Origin: Albitalea sp966211955
Lineage (GTDB): Bacteria > Pseudomonadota > Gammaproteobacteria > Burkholderiales > Burkholderiaceae_C
Length of the DNA: 64,000 nucleotides
NCBI GenBank assembly: GCA_966211955.1
Contig: CBIHOF010000005.1
Span: 220,943-284,942 of the forward strand
Direction: 5' to 3'
In this document: positions 55,074 through 63,526 of the stretch, piece by piece
Layout: every line of letters starts with the position of its first letter
Numbering within the stretch: position 1 is the first letter of the stretch
The notes under the pieces: model-generated
Databases searched by the model: none
What the model was told of the DNA's origin: nothing
The model's input: only the letters and a program-made list of their open reading frames with translations
Program-made: the position numbers and the translations under genes

Positions 55074-55127
55074 CACCCCACCACGTCCCGACACTGCACC
55101 ACACATCCGCCCACCCTGGCCTTGCCC

Positions 55128-55469
55128 ATGCACGTCGTCCACCACGTCCACCTGCCTCATGAAGTCGTCCGCGGCGAGCTGAGGGTTCCGGCGGCCGACG
55201 GCAGCCGCGGCATCCGAGCCTTCGAGGTCTGGGTGCGAACCCTCGACGCCGGCGCGTGCACTGACGAGTGTCACCACCAAGGCGAGCTCGTGGTGCTGGC
55301 GATGTGCGGCAGCGGCAAGCTGGTGCTCGACGGCGGGCCTCAGCGCTTCGACGGGCCCTGCACGCTCGTGATTCCGCCGCTGCTCCGCTTCCAGATCGTC
55401 AACAGCGCGCCGGCACCGCTGCAGCTGGTGTGGGTCTGCACTCAGGCGCCGACGCCACTCGACGGTTGA
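55128..55469 (+). CDS. Small cupin-domain protein
   Basis: A 113-residue single-domain cupin. The barrel strands include TDECHHQGELVVLAMCGSGKLVLDG (split by the usual turn) and PCTLVIPPLLRFQIVNSAPAPLQLVWV; His residues in ECHHQGE could bind metal. Function is unknown; small cupins often bind small ligands or act as isomerases or dioxygenases. ATG 55128 gives the compact domain; the in-frame extension upstream is repeat DNA. It lies between the E1 genes and the hemerythrin-like gene. Confidence 0.65.
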   Translation: MHVVHHVHLPHEVVRGELRVPAADGSRGIRAFEVWVRTLDAGACTDECHHQGELVVLAMCGSGKLVLDGGPQRFDGPCTLVIPPLLRFQIVNSAPAPLQLVWVCTQAPTPLDG

Positions 55470-55517
55470 TCCCGCATCGCCGTCCACCCGAAGGGGTTGG
55501 CCCGTCGAGACGCCGGG

Positions 55518-55541
55518 CCATGGCTCCTTCGACCGATGCGC
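55518..55541 (+). promoter_or_regulatory. Shared upstream motif, copy C (hemerythrin-like gene)
   Basis: It carries the core ATGGCTCCTTCGACCGATGC, identical over 24 bases to copy A, in the same orientation relative to its gene and 125 bases upstream of the hemerythrin-like start. Confidence 0.6.
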
Positions 55542-55644
55542 GCCGGGCACGGCAAAAACACACTGGCAGCCATTGAACGAGTCCCCGCACGCCACGGCTT
55601 GCGGCTCTTCAACCCGCCTTTCTCCCTCCACCGACGAGAGCACC

Positions 55645-56376
55645 ATGACCACGCACACCCTGCACACCGCGCCGGCCGCCGCCACCACCAACGCACCGCC
55701 CAAGCCCCGCCACGACATGTACGCGCCCATCCACAAGGCGCTGCGCCACTTCATGCTGGACACGCTGATGCGCGTGAGCCGGCTCGATGTCTTCGACGCC
55801 TGCGAGATGGATGCAACGCTCGGCCAGTTCGCCGCATTGATGACGCTGTGCGGCAAGCACCTCGCGCATGAGAACGAGTTCGTGCACACCGCCATCGAGG
55901 CGCGTCGGCCGGGCGTGTCACGCCGCATCGGCGACGAACATGTGGAGCACCTGGAAAGCATCGATGCGCTGTGCGAGGACGCGAAGCAATTGCGGCAGGC
56001 GGTGCCCGAGCAGCGCATGGCACTTGCGTTGCGGCTGTACCGCCACCTGGCGCTCTTCATTGGTGAGAACTTCGCGCACATGCACTACGAGGAGACGGTG
56101 CACAACGCCGCCCTGTGGTCGATGTACACCGATGCGGAGCTCGACGACTTGCATGACCGGCTGCTCGCCAGCCTGCCACCCGAAGAGACGATGGAAGTCG
56201 CGCGCTGGATGGTGCCGGCGCTGAACCCGACGGAGCGCGCCGGCTTCCTCAAGGGCATCCAGGCGAAGGCGCCCGCGCCGGCTTTCCACGGGTTGGTGCA
56301 GCACGTGCAGCCGCACATCGACCCCATGGGCTGGACCAAGCTCGCGAGCGCCATCGGCTTGGCGACGGCCGCCTGA
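55645..56376 (+). CDS. Hemerythrin HHE-domain-like protein
   Basis: A 243-residue helical protein with a hemerythrin-type four-helix bundle: H30 in the first helix, HLAHE (72-76), EHVEHLE (98-104), H134 and HMHYEE (145-150). The last 70 residues are a helical extension without a known domain. Such di-iron proteins bind oxygen or sense oxygen, NO or redox state. ATG 55645 is preferred over the upstream in-frame start because the extension is low complexity. It is followed after 43 bases by a diheme cytochrome c gene. Confidence 0.75.
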   Translation: MTTHTLHTAPAAATTNAPPKPRHDMYAPIHKALRHFMLDTLMRVSRLDVFDACEMDATLGQFAALMTLCGKHLAHENEFVHTAIEARRPGVSRRIGDEHVEHLESIDALCEDAKQLRQAVPEQRMALALRLYRHLALFIGENFAHMHYEETVHNAALWSMYTDAELDDLHDRLLASLPPEETMEVARWMVPALNPTERAGFLKGIQAKAPAPAFHGLVQHVQPHIDPMGWTKLASAIGLATAA

Positions 56377-56419
56377 TCACGTCAACCGATCACATCGCAT
56401 TCGCGAAGAGGACTCCAAC

Positions 56420-57322
56420 ATGAACAAGTGGATCAAACGCACACTGGCCACCGTGGTCGGCATCGCCACCATCGGCGCGGCAGGCTTGGCGCTCGGCGCC
56501 TACCTCGGCGACCGCAAGAGCACACGTCATGTGGACGTGGCGGTCGCCCCCATTGCCATCCCGGGTGACCCGGCCAGCCTGGCGCGCGGCCGCTACCTGT
56601 TCGCCACGCGCGGCTGCACCGATTGCCATGGCAGCGACGGCGCGGGGCGTGCCTTCATCGACGACGGCGGCATGTACGTGAAGGCGCCCAACATCAGCAC
56701 CGGGCCGGGCAACGTGGTCGCGGGCTACCTTCCGCAAGACTGGTCGCGCACGATTCGCCACGGTGTGAAACCTTCGGGGCAGCCGCTCTTCATCATGCCC
56801 AGCGAGGACTACAACCGGCTGAGCGATGCGGACCTGGGCGCGCTCGTGGCTTACGTCAGGCAGCTGCCGCCGGCGAGTGGCGAGGGCCTGGTGCGTCGCG
56901 TGCCGCCGCTCGTGAAGACGCTGTATGCCGCCGGGATGATCCGTGACGCCGCGGAGAAGATCGACCACACGCTGCCGCCGTCCGCTCCGGTCGTGGAAGA
57001 CGGCTCGGCCACGCACGGCGCGTACATCGCCAACATGTGCATGGGCTGCCATGGACCGCATCTGTCAGGCGGCAAGATTCCGGGCGCGCCGCCCGCTTGG
57101 CCCGCTGCCGCCAACCTCACGCCGGGCCAAGGCAGCGCGATGGCGCACTACGGCAACGCACAGCAGTTCATGGCGATGCTGCGCAGCGGGCACCGGCCCG
57201 ATGGCAGTGCGGTCAGCACGGTGATGCCCTTTTCTTCCTTGCGCGAGCTGACCGATGCGGATGCGAAGGCCCTGTACGCGCACCTCAAGGGCCTGGCGCC
57301 TGTGGACGCCGGCAACCGCTGA
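56420..57322 (+). CDS. Diheme cytochrome c, periplasmic or membrane-anchored
   Basis: A 300-residue protein with an N-terminal membrane segment (about 8-28; signal or anchor) and two class-I cytochrome c domains. The heme sites are CTDCH (66-70) and CMGCH (207-211), with probable distal Met ligands after each (PLFIMPSEDY; TVMPFSSL). It is similar to the cytochrome subunits of membrane alcohol or aldehyde dehydrogenases but stands without such an enzyme. It is probably an electron carrier in the periplasm, co-transcribed with the hemerythrin-like gene. Confidence 0.88.
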   Translation: MNKWIKRTLATVVGIATIGAAGLALGAYLGDRKSTRHVDVAVAPIAIPGDPASLARGRYLFATRGCTDCHGSDGAGRAFIDDGGMYVKAPNISTGPGNVVAGYLPQDWSRTIRHGVKPSGQPLFIMPSEDYNRLSDADLGALVAYVRQLPPASGEGLVRRVPPLVKTLYAAGMIRDAAEKIDHTLPPSAPVVEDGSATHGAYIANMCMGCHGPHLSGGKIPGAPPAWPAAANLTPGQGSAMAHYGNAQQFMAMLRSGHRPDGSAVSTVMPFSSLRELTDADAKALYAHLKGLAPVDAGNR

Positions 57323-57343
57323 ATCTCGCGCGTGAGTGGCGGG

Positions 57344-60088
57344 TCAGCGCAGCGTCGAGTTCAGGTACCAGGCGCTGGCCTGGCCCCGTGAAGACACGCC
57401 CAGCTTGTCGAGGATGTTGGCGACGTGGCGCTTCACGGTGTGCGGGCTCAGGTCCAACGTGCGGGCGATGACCTTGTTGCTGTCGCCCGCGGCAATGCGC
57501 GCGAGCACTTCGGCTTCGCGGGTGGACAACGGCGAGACGAGGTCGGCGCCCACGGCGCGTGGAACGGCGTTCGCAGCGGACTGCATCTCAGCCAGGGCCG
57601 GGCGCGCCGCCGCCAACGGCTGGCTGCCGGCGACACGCTTGGATTCGGCGAGAGCCGCCCACTGCGCGAGCAAGCCGCTGTGCCTTGCACTGAGCGCGTT
57701 GCCCCAGGACGCGTCGGCCAGGGCGCGCAGCACACGCGGTCCGGTGATGAGAACCGGCGCGATCTCCGGCGATTGCGCGTGGCGCGCGAACACCGGCCCG
57801 AGCCGCTCGGCACCATCGGCCGCTCGGCCACGCTGAAACAGGCACAGCGCCAACCTCAAGCGCAATTCGGTGGCATGGCCGAAGAGGTCGATGCCCTCGG
57901 CGTCCTTGAGCGCTTGCTCGAAGCCCGCGATGGCACCGTCCACGTCGCCCGCCAGCCACGCGCGGTAGCCCGGCAAGGCCTGGCGGTGGCGCGCGAGGGC
58001 GGGCCGTTCGCTGTCGGACGCTCGATCGGTGACCTGCGCGAAGAGGCGCCGCGCCGCTTCGTCGTCGTCGAGTGCGAGCGCCATGCGGCCGGCGCAGTAG
58101 GCAATGAAGGAGATGCGCCCCGGCGCGTTCACGTCGTTGTCGCGGCGGTTCTGCTGCAGGTGCAGCTCGCACAAGCCCAGCGCCGCGTCGCGCTCCCCGC
58201 GCACCGTGTGCACGAGCGCCAACTGGCCGTAGACCATGCTCGACGCGTTCAGCGGCTGCCCCACCCAGCGCACATCCTGCTCGGCCTCGCGCAGCACTTC
58301 GAGCGCCTCGTCCACCTCGCCGAGGGTGTAGAGCAGCCCGCCCTGCACGCCACGCGCCAGCGCTCGCAAGGTGGTGGCGGTGGCCGGCGCCCGCGCGAGC
58401 GCGCCTTGCACGAATCGCTGCAGCGGCGCACGCATGCCCGGCATGTTGATGTACGAAGGAATCGGCACGCACTGGTACCACATCGGCACCGAGTCGGTCA
58501 GCTCCAGCGCATCGAGCTGCCGTGTCATGAGGCCGGGCAGCTCACCGTAGCGGCCGTCATCGAACGCGGTCCAGATCTCGCCAAGCAATGAGATGAGCAG
58601 TGCATCGCCCTCGATCGGCTGCGTGGCCATGGTTCGAAGCAACGCCTGCGCTTCCTCGCGCTGGCCGGCGCCGGTCTGCGCGATGGCCAGGTAGGCACGC
58701 GCCGTCTGCCGCTGCGCGTCGGTGGATGCGACGGCCAGCGAACACTGCATGGCCTGCACCATCGTCGGGAAATCCCAGCGCGCCCAGGCCGCGAAGCCGC
58801 GCATGCGCTGCAGGATGTGCGATTGGTCGCGGACCTCCGGCGGGAAGTGCTCGATCAGCCGGAGCACGGCATCGATGGCGCCCGCGCTCAGGAGGTTGGG
58901 CCCTTCGGCAGCCAGTGCGTCGGCCGCCTCGGGCCAGGCCTGGGCTCGCAGCAGGTAGAGCACGCGGCGCAGCGGATCGGTCTCGACCGCCGCAGCGCGC
59001 TTGAGCAAGGTTGGCAGCTCATCGGGCAGTTCGCGGCGCAGGCGGTCATCCAGAAAATCACGGAAGAGATCGTGCAGCCGCAAGGCGCGCTCGCCGCCTT
59101 CGAGCACCGACACGAACAGCTCGCGCCGCTCGATCTCGGCGAGGCGTTGCGCCGCGTGGGCGTCCCCCGACACCGCCGCGCAACGCTCCACGGTCAGCTC
59201 CGCCAACACCGAGCAGCGCAGCAGGAATTCGCGCAGCTCGGTGGGCATCGCGTCCAGGACCTCGGCGGCGAGATAGTCAAAGACGTGGCGGTCCATGGTG
59301 CGGCCGGCGCTCTCCCAGCCGATGCCGGCCTGGGTGGAAGCATGTGTGGCGCTCGCTGGGCGCGCCGCTGCGCTGGCGAGCGCAAGGCGCAAGCCTGCCG
59401 CCCAGCCGCCGCTGCGCGTGAGCAGCAGGTCCACGTCGGCATCGGTGATGGGCAGCGCCTGCTCGCGGCCGGCGAAATGCGCACACAGCTGCGCGACCTC
59501 GTCGTGGCTGAACTGCAGGTCGCGCACGCGGAACTCGGCGAGCTCGCCGGAGGCGCGCATGCGCGCGAGTGCGAGCGGCGGGTCGAAGCGCGTGGCCACC
59601 ACCAGGCCCCAGTGATCGGGCAGGTGTTCGAGCAGCAGGTCAAGGAATTCATGCACCGCCGGGTCGGTGGCGCGGTGCAGGTCGTCGAAGACGATCAGGC
59701 CACGCACGATGTCGGTGGCAGCAAGGGTGTTGATCAGCTGCGTGGCCACCACGCGGCGCTGCTCTCGCGTGTGGCCCACCGATGCAGCCAGCGCCTCGGG
59801 CGAGATTCGCCACGGGAGATCGAAGGGTTCGAGCGCGGCGAAGAGGCATTCGAGCAGCCGCGGCAGGTCGTCGTCTTCGTCCACCGAGACCCACGCGAGC
59901 GCCGTGCCTTCGGGCATCCCCTCGATCTGGCTCGCAAGCGCCGCTGATTTGCCGAAGCCCGCCGGGGCGCTCACGAGCGTGAGGCGGCTTGCCTGCAAGG
60001 CCTCCCTCAGGCGACGTTCCAGCGCCGGTCGCGCGATGCGGCCGAATCGTTGTCGCGGCGGCTGGATCTTCGTGCGTGCGAATGTCAT
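57344..60088 (-). CDS. MalT/AcoK-type LuxR-family ATP-dependent regulator
   Basis: A 914-residue LAL-type regulator. The NTPase domain has Walker A APAGFGKS (41-48) and Walker B LIVFDD (131-136). A winged-helix region and a long helical TPR-like domain (about 340-800) follow, ending in a LuxR HTH (about 850-914) with LSTREAEVLARIAAGDSNKV and LDLSPHTVKRHVANIL. MalT, AlkS and AcoK share this layout; AcoK activates acetoin dehydrogenase genes in Klebsiella. The E1 pair lies 2.5 kb away, so an AcoK-like role is a reasonable guess. It is convergent with the cytochrome gene. Confidence 0.92.
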   Translation of the reverse strand: MTFARTKIQPPRQRFGRIARPALERRLREALQASRLTLVSAPAGFGKSAALASQIEGMPEGTALAWVSVDEDDDLPRLLECLFAALEPFDLPWRISPEALAASVGHTREQRRVVATQLINTLAATDIVRGLIVFDDLHRATDPAVHEFLDLLLEHLPDHWGLVVATRFDPPLALARMRASGELAEFRVRDLQFSHDEVAQLCAHFAGREQALPITDADVDLLLTRSGGWAAGLRLALASAAARPASATHASTQAGIGWESAGRTMDRHVFDYLAAEVLDAMPTELREFLLRCSVLAELTVERCAAVSGDAHAAQRLAEIERRELFVSVLEGGERALRLHDLFRDFLDDRLRRELPDELPTLLKRAAAVETDPLRRVLYLLRAQAWPEAADALAAEGPNLLSAGAIDAVLRLIEHFPPEVRDQSHILQRMRGFAAWARWDFPTMVQAMQCSLAVASTDAQRQTARAYLAIAQTGAGQREEAQALLRTMATQPIEGDALLISLLGEIWTAFDDGRYGELPGLMTRQLDALELTDSVPMWYQCVPIPSYINMPGMRAPLQRFVQGALARAPATATTLRALARGVQGGLLYTLGEVDEALEVLREAEQDVRWVGQPLNASSMVYGQLALVHTVRGERDAALGLCELHLQQNRRDNDVNAPGRISFIAYCAGRMALALDDDEAARRLFAQVTDRASDSERPALARHRQALPGYRAWLAGDVDGAIAGFEQALKDAEGIDLFGHATELRLRLALCLFQRGRAADGAERLGPVFARHAQSPEIAPVLITGPRVLRALADASWGNALSARHSGLLAQWAALAESKRVAGSQPLAAARPALAEMQSAANAVPRAVGADLVSPLSTREAEVLARIAAGDSNKVIARTLDLSPHTVKRHVANILDKLGVSSRGQASAWYLNSTLR

Positions 60089-60148
60089 GGCGACGGCAGG
60101 CTGGCTGAAGGGCCGATTCTGCCTGCGCCGCCGTGAGTTTTCTGCGCT

Positions 60149-60183
60149 CCCTCCGCCGCTGGGGGAAGGTCGGAGTGGGGGCG
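60149..60183 (+). repeat. REP-like GC palindrome copy
   Basis: CTCCCTCCGCCGCTGGGGGA followed by AGGTCGGAGTGGGGGCG; same block order as 17060-17096 and 54947-54984. It lies between the MalT-like start and the PEP-CTERM stop. Confidence 0.5.
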
Positions 60184-60260
60184 CGCGAAGCGCGAGCCGG
60201 CCTGTGCATGCGACCGCCGCCGTCCTCTCCCAGCGAGAGATGGAACAAGCGCTTCGACGC

Positions 60261-60836
60261 TCAGGCCGCAGTGCGACGCCGCCGCACCAGAGTGCCGATC
60301 AGCCCCAAGCCCGACAGCATCAATGCCCACTCGCTCGGCTCAGGCACCGCGCTCACGCGAATGGCCTGGTCGGTGCCCGTGATCACCTCGCCCGTCATGA
60401 AGTCGGTGAACAGGCCGGGCGCATCGGCTGCGTCCCACGCCGCATTGAAGCTGAGGAAGCGGACGAGGCGGAAGTCTTCGCCGTCGTCCACCTCGCCAAC
60501 CACCGACAGCCCGTCGTACGGAAACGGGTCGAAGGTTGCGCTGCCCAGCCGGTAAGCGAGGTTGCTGAACCCCCCGCCGTTGGAGAAGCTGGTGGTGAAG
60601 GCGCCCAGCACCTCGTTGCCCGTGAAGCTGAACGAGAAGTTCGACACCTCGTAGCCCAGCAGCCAGCCGTCGTGGTCCAGGTCGTCGCCCTCGAAGAAGC
60701 CACTGACCTGCGCGCCTGCGGCATAACCGCCTTGGGCGAAGGTCCAGGTTGCGGCGCGCGAATTGGATGTGGCGATGAGCGCGGCCGCGCCGATGGCCAG
60801 CGCGCTCATGAGGTGGTAGGTGCGATGGGTTTTCAT
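60261..60836 (-). CDS. PEP-CTERM sorting-domain protein 2
   Basis: A 191-residue secreted protein with a signal peptide (about 1-28, ending SRA before ATWTFAQGG), a beta-rich domain and a C-terminal sorting signal VPEPSEWALMLSGLGLIGTL with an RRRR cluster. It differs from the protein at 51783-52565 in its middle domain. ATG 60836 follows GGAGGA. The segment DDLDHDGWL has an Asp-rich, possibly calcium-binding character. Substrate or partner unknown. Confidence 0.88.
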   Translation of the reverse strand: MKTHRTYHLMSALAIGAAALIATSNSRAATWTFAQGGYAAGAQVSGFFEGDDLDHDGWLLGYEVSNFSFSFTGNEVLGAFTTSFSNGGGFSNLAYRLGSATFDPFPYDGLSVVGEVDDGEDFRLVRFLSFNAAWDAADAPGLFTDFMTGEVITGTDQAIRVSAVPEPSEWALMLSGLGLIGTLVRRRRTAA

Positions 60837-60983
60837 GGTGTGTTCCTCCGTGGATGAATGCGCGCGGTGGATGCGGCGCATGGGAAGAAGTCTCGCGATC
60901 GGTGGCTTGCGGCGCATCGCCCGCATGGGCCACGAGCGGCGAGTCCGAGAGGGCATGTGGGCTCGCCAGGCGCTTCTCGCACG

Positions 60984-61001
60984 ATGGCCCGATCGGGCCA
61001 T
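60984..61001. promoter_or_regulatory. Perfect 18-base palindrome upstream of the beta-lactamase
   Basis: ATGGCCCGATCGGGCCAT reads the same on both strands. It is 47 bases upstream of the beta-lactamase ATG and 147 bases from the divergent PEP-CTERM start. It agrees with the shared motif copies A-C at about 13-14 of 18-20 positions, so it may be a relative of that motif. Confidence 0.45.
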
Positions 61002-61048
61002 GGGTCATGCACTGCCGAGTGCCCACTGTGTTGCTATCGTGCGCGCCC

Positions 61049-61921
61049 ATGCACAGACGAACCTTCAATGTCGCCTTCGCCGGCGCACTCTTCTCACCGC
61101 TGGTCACCGACGCCACTGAAGGGGCGAAAGCCGTGGCTCCAGACCCGCGCTGGAAAGAGATCGAGGCCACCTCCGGCGGCCGGCTTGGCGTGATGGTGGT
61201 CGACACCGCCAACGGCGCCACCAGCGGCCATCGCATCGACGAGCGCTTCCCGATGTGCAGCGTCTTCAAGTGGCTGGCGGCCGCCTTCGTGCTGCATCGT
61301 GCTGATGCAGGCCAGGAACAGCTCGTGCGGCGCGTGCGCTTTGGCAAGGAGGCGCTCGTCGCCTACTCGCCCGCCACCGAGCCGCGCGTGGGCGGAGATG
61401 GCATGAGCATTGGGCAGCTGTGCGAAGCGGCCATCACGCTCAGTGACAACACGGCCGCCAACCTGCTGCTCGCGAGCTTCGGCGGGCCGCCAGCGCTCAC
61501 GCGGCATCTGCGCTCGCTGGGCGACAAGGTGACGCGGCTGGATCGCAATGAGCCGGCGCTGAACCAGTCAATACCGGGGGATCCGCGGGACACGACGACG
61601 CCGGCTTCAATGGCCGGCTTGTTCAAGCGCATCGTGCTCGGCAACGCGCTCTCGGCCGCGAGCCGCGATCAACTCACGCAATGGCTGCTCGCCAACAAGA
61701 CCGGCGGCGAACGCCTGAAGGCCGGACTGCCCGCTGATTGGCGCATCGGCGACAAGACCGGCACCGGCAGACTCGGCAGCACGAACGACGTCGGCATCGT
61801 CTGGCCGCCGGGGCGGGCGCCGATCATCGTGAGCGCGTTGTTGACGCAGACGACGGTGTCCGCGGAGCAGCGCAATGCTGTCATCGCTGCCGTGGGGAGG
61901 CGGGTGGCCGAGATGGCCTGA
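61049..61921 (+). CDS. bla: Class A beta-lactamase
   Basis: A 290-residue serine beta-lactamase, opening the beta-lactam ring in the periplasm. All class A motifs are present: SxxK as S71-V-F-K74, SDN (132-134), ExxLN as E168-PALN and KTG (236-238, followed by TG). The N-terminus (MHRRTFNVAFAGALFSPLV) looks like an export signal with a twin-arginine-like pair. ATG 61049 is the first start giving this signal. No mobile element or resistance cassette is seen beside it, so it is probably a resident chromosomal gene. The substrate range is unknown. Confidence 0.9.
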   Translation: MHRRTFNVAFAGALFSPLVTDATEGAKAVAPDPRWKEIEATSGGRLGVMVVDTANGATSGHRIDERFPMCSVFKWLAAAFVLHRADAGQEQLVRRVRFGKEALVAYSPATEPRVGGDGMSIGQLCEAAITLSDNTAANLLLASFGGPPALTRHLRSLGDKVTRLDRNEPALNQSIPGDPRDTTTPASMAGLFKRIVLGNALSAASRDQLTQWLLANKTGGERLKAGLPADWRIGDKTGTGRLGSTNDVGIVWPPGRAPIIVSALLTQTTVSAEQRNAVIAAVGRRVAEMA

Positions 61922-62016
61922 TTGCGTGAGTCAGGCAGCGCGGCTTCGTCACCCGGCTGCAGCGGGCGCAGATGCAACCGCTCGGTGTGCAGATGCAGTT
62001 CGATGAAGGAGGGCAT
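61922..62016 (-). pseudogene. GNAT acetyltransferase gene remnant (N-terminus only)
   Basis: From ATG 62016 the minus strand encodes MPSFIELHLHTERLHLRPLQ followed by PGDEAAL, which is the first strand of a RimJ/RimL-like GNAT acetyltransferase (T-E-R-L-x-L-R-P-L). Similarity ends after about 27 residues, at the 3' end of the beta-lactamase gene. The rest of the domain is not found nearby. Confidence 0.55.
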
Positions 62017-62143
62017 GCCAGGCGGCGAAGAAGGGTTCGACACGAGCGTGCGAGTGTTGACCCAGGGGCGGGAGAACACGGTTGTACCCGGGGCACGGCT
62101 GCCCACAATCGGCAACCAGCCCACCAGCTCGAGAGGAGTTGCC

Positions 62144-62959
62144 ATGACCACGCTCGATCGTCGACACGCCTTGCAATCCGCCGCGCTCGCGGGCCTGGGC
62201 ACGGCCATGGGGTTGGCCGCGACCGGCTGCGCCACCGCGGGCTCTGCCGCGCCATCGGCACCCGCCAAGACACCCTTCGAGGTGCCCGACACCTTCATCC
62301 CCATCGCCGGCACGGACATGCGCTTTCCGGTGCGGCGCATCTACTGCATCGGCCGCAACTACGCGGCGCATGCGCGCGAGATGGGGTCGGACCCGAACCG
62401 CGAGCCGCCCTTCTTCTTCCAGAAGCCGACCGACGCCATCCAGAACGTGGCGCCCGGCACGGTGGCGGACCACCCCTACCCGAGCCTCACGCGCAACTAT
62501 CACCACGAGATCGAACTGGTGGCCGCCTTGCACAAGGGCGGCCGCGACATCCCGGCGGAGCGCGCGCTCGAGCATGTGTATGCGTACGCCGTGGGCCTGG
62601 ACATGACGCGCCGCGACCTGCAGCGTGCGATGGGCGACGAGAAGAAGCCCTGGGAGATCGGCAAGAGCTTCGACCATTCCGCGCCGGTTGGCCCGCTGCA
62701 CCTCGCGTCGCAGCTAGGTCACCCGACGCAGGGCGCGATCTGGCTGAAGGTGAACGGGCAGCTCAAGCAAAGCTCCGACCTGAAGAACATGATCTGGAGC
62801 GTGGCCGAGCAGGTGAGCCGGCTGTCGCAGGCCTTCGAGCTGCAGCCCGGCGACATCATCTATTCCGGCACGCCGGAAAACGTGGGGCCGGTGGTCAAGG
62901 GCGACGTGCTGGAGTGCCACATCGATGGATTGCCGGGGATGGCGGTGAGGGTGGTTTGA
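62144..62959 (+). CDS. Fumarylacetoacetate hydrolase-family protein with lipoprotein-like leader
   Basis: A 271-residue protein. Residues from about 62 form a complete FAH catalytic domain: IYCIGRNYAAHAREMG, the metal ligands E122 and E124 in HHEIELV, D153 in VGLDMTRRDLQ, and the C-terminal GDIIYSGTPENVGPV. The family (FahA, YcgM, Hpc isomerases) hydrolyses or isomerises dioxo acids and is normally cytoplasmic. Here a 60-residue extension begins TTLDRRHALQSAALAGLGTA and contains ATGC (Cys29), resembling a Tat lipoprotein signal. Start ATG 62144 follows GAGAGGAG. Confidence 0.88.
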   Translation: MTTLDRRHALQSAALAGLGTAMGLAATGCATAGSAAPSAPAKTPFEVPDTFIPIAGTDMRFPVRRIYCIGRNYAAHAREMGSDPNREPPFFFQKPTDAIQNVAPGTVADHPYPSLTRNYHHEIELVAALHKGGRDIPAERALEHVYAYAVGLDMTRRDLQRAMGDEKKPWEIGKSFDHSAPVGPLHLASQLGHPTQGAIWLKVNGQLKQSSDLKNMIWSVAEQVSRLSQAFELQPGDIIYSGTPENVGPVVKGDVLECHIDGLPGMAVRVV

Positions 62960-63088
62960 TGGGCTGGCAAGAGAGCATCCTTGCGGCGAAATGGATGTTC
63001 TCGCCTATACCGCATCAATCCCTCGACACCTGGGAATAGCGTTCGAGGGAATGGATCAATGACCAGCCGCACCGGCCGGCCGCAAGAA

Positions 63089-63526
63089 TCACTGCGCCGC
63101 TTCGAGCAACGCCGCCGCTTCCTTCTTGCCAATGCCGCGGACCTTCGCAATCGACGCCACGTACTTGGCACGCGGACGCGACTTGCCGCCTTCCCACTTG
63201 TAGACCGACAACGCCGACGCGCCGATCAGGCGGCCGAAGTCCAGGGCTGACAGCCCGAGCCGAGTGCGCAGGCTCTTCAAGCCCTTGGCGCTGAAGCGGT
63301 TGCCACCGCCATCGCCCTCATCCGCTTCGGGCGCTGCCGCAGCACGCGGCGCAGCCTTGCCGACGCGCTTGAGCTGCCGCTCCGCAGCATCGAGGCGCCG
63401 CTTCAACGCCGCAATCTGCGTGCGCTGGCTGCTGACCGTCTTTCTCAATTCGTCCACATTGGCCCGGATCTCTTTGCGAGCGACGCGGGCGATTTCGGTC
63501 TTTAGGAGGGAGGCGATGTTTGGCAT
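63089..63526 (-). CDS. XRE-type helix-turn-helix protein with N-terminal coiled coil
   Basis: A 145-residue protein. Residues about 5-57 form a charged helix likely to be a coiled coil (RKTVSSQRTQIAALKRRLDA), followed by an Ala/Gly/Asp linker. A HTH comes next (about 80-125: LKSLRTRLGLSALDFGRLIG, ASALSVYKWEGGKSRPRAKY). The final segment, RGIGKKEAAALLEAA, is helix-hairpin-helix-like. It is probably a small DNA-binding protein. Target unknown. Confidence 0.8.
   Translation of the reverse strand: MPNIASLLKTEIARVARKEIRANVDELRKTVSSQRTQIAALKRRLDAAERQLKRVGKAAPRAAAAPEADEGDGGGNRFSAKGLKSLRTRLGLSALDFGRLIGASALSVYKWEGGKSRPRAKYVASIAKVRGIGKKEAAALLEAAQ

Larger units (their letters stand above)
54796..55127. 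other. Divergent gap between E1-alpha and cupin genes
   Basis: These 332 bases contain two oppositely oriented copies of a shared motif (54845-54868 facing E1-alpha, 55050-55073 facing the cupin gene) and a REP-like GC palindrome at 54947-54984 between them. No supported gene lies here. Confidence 0.6.
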
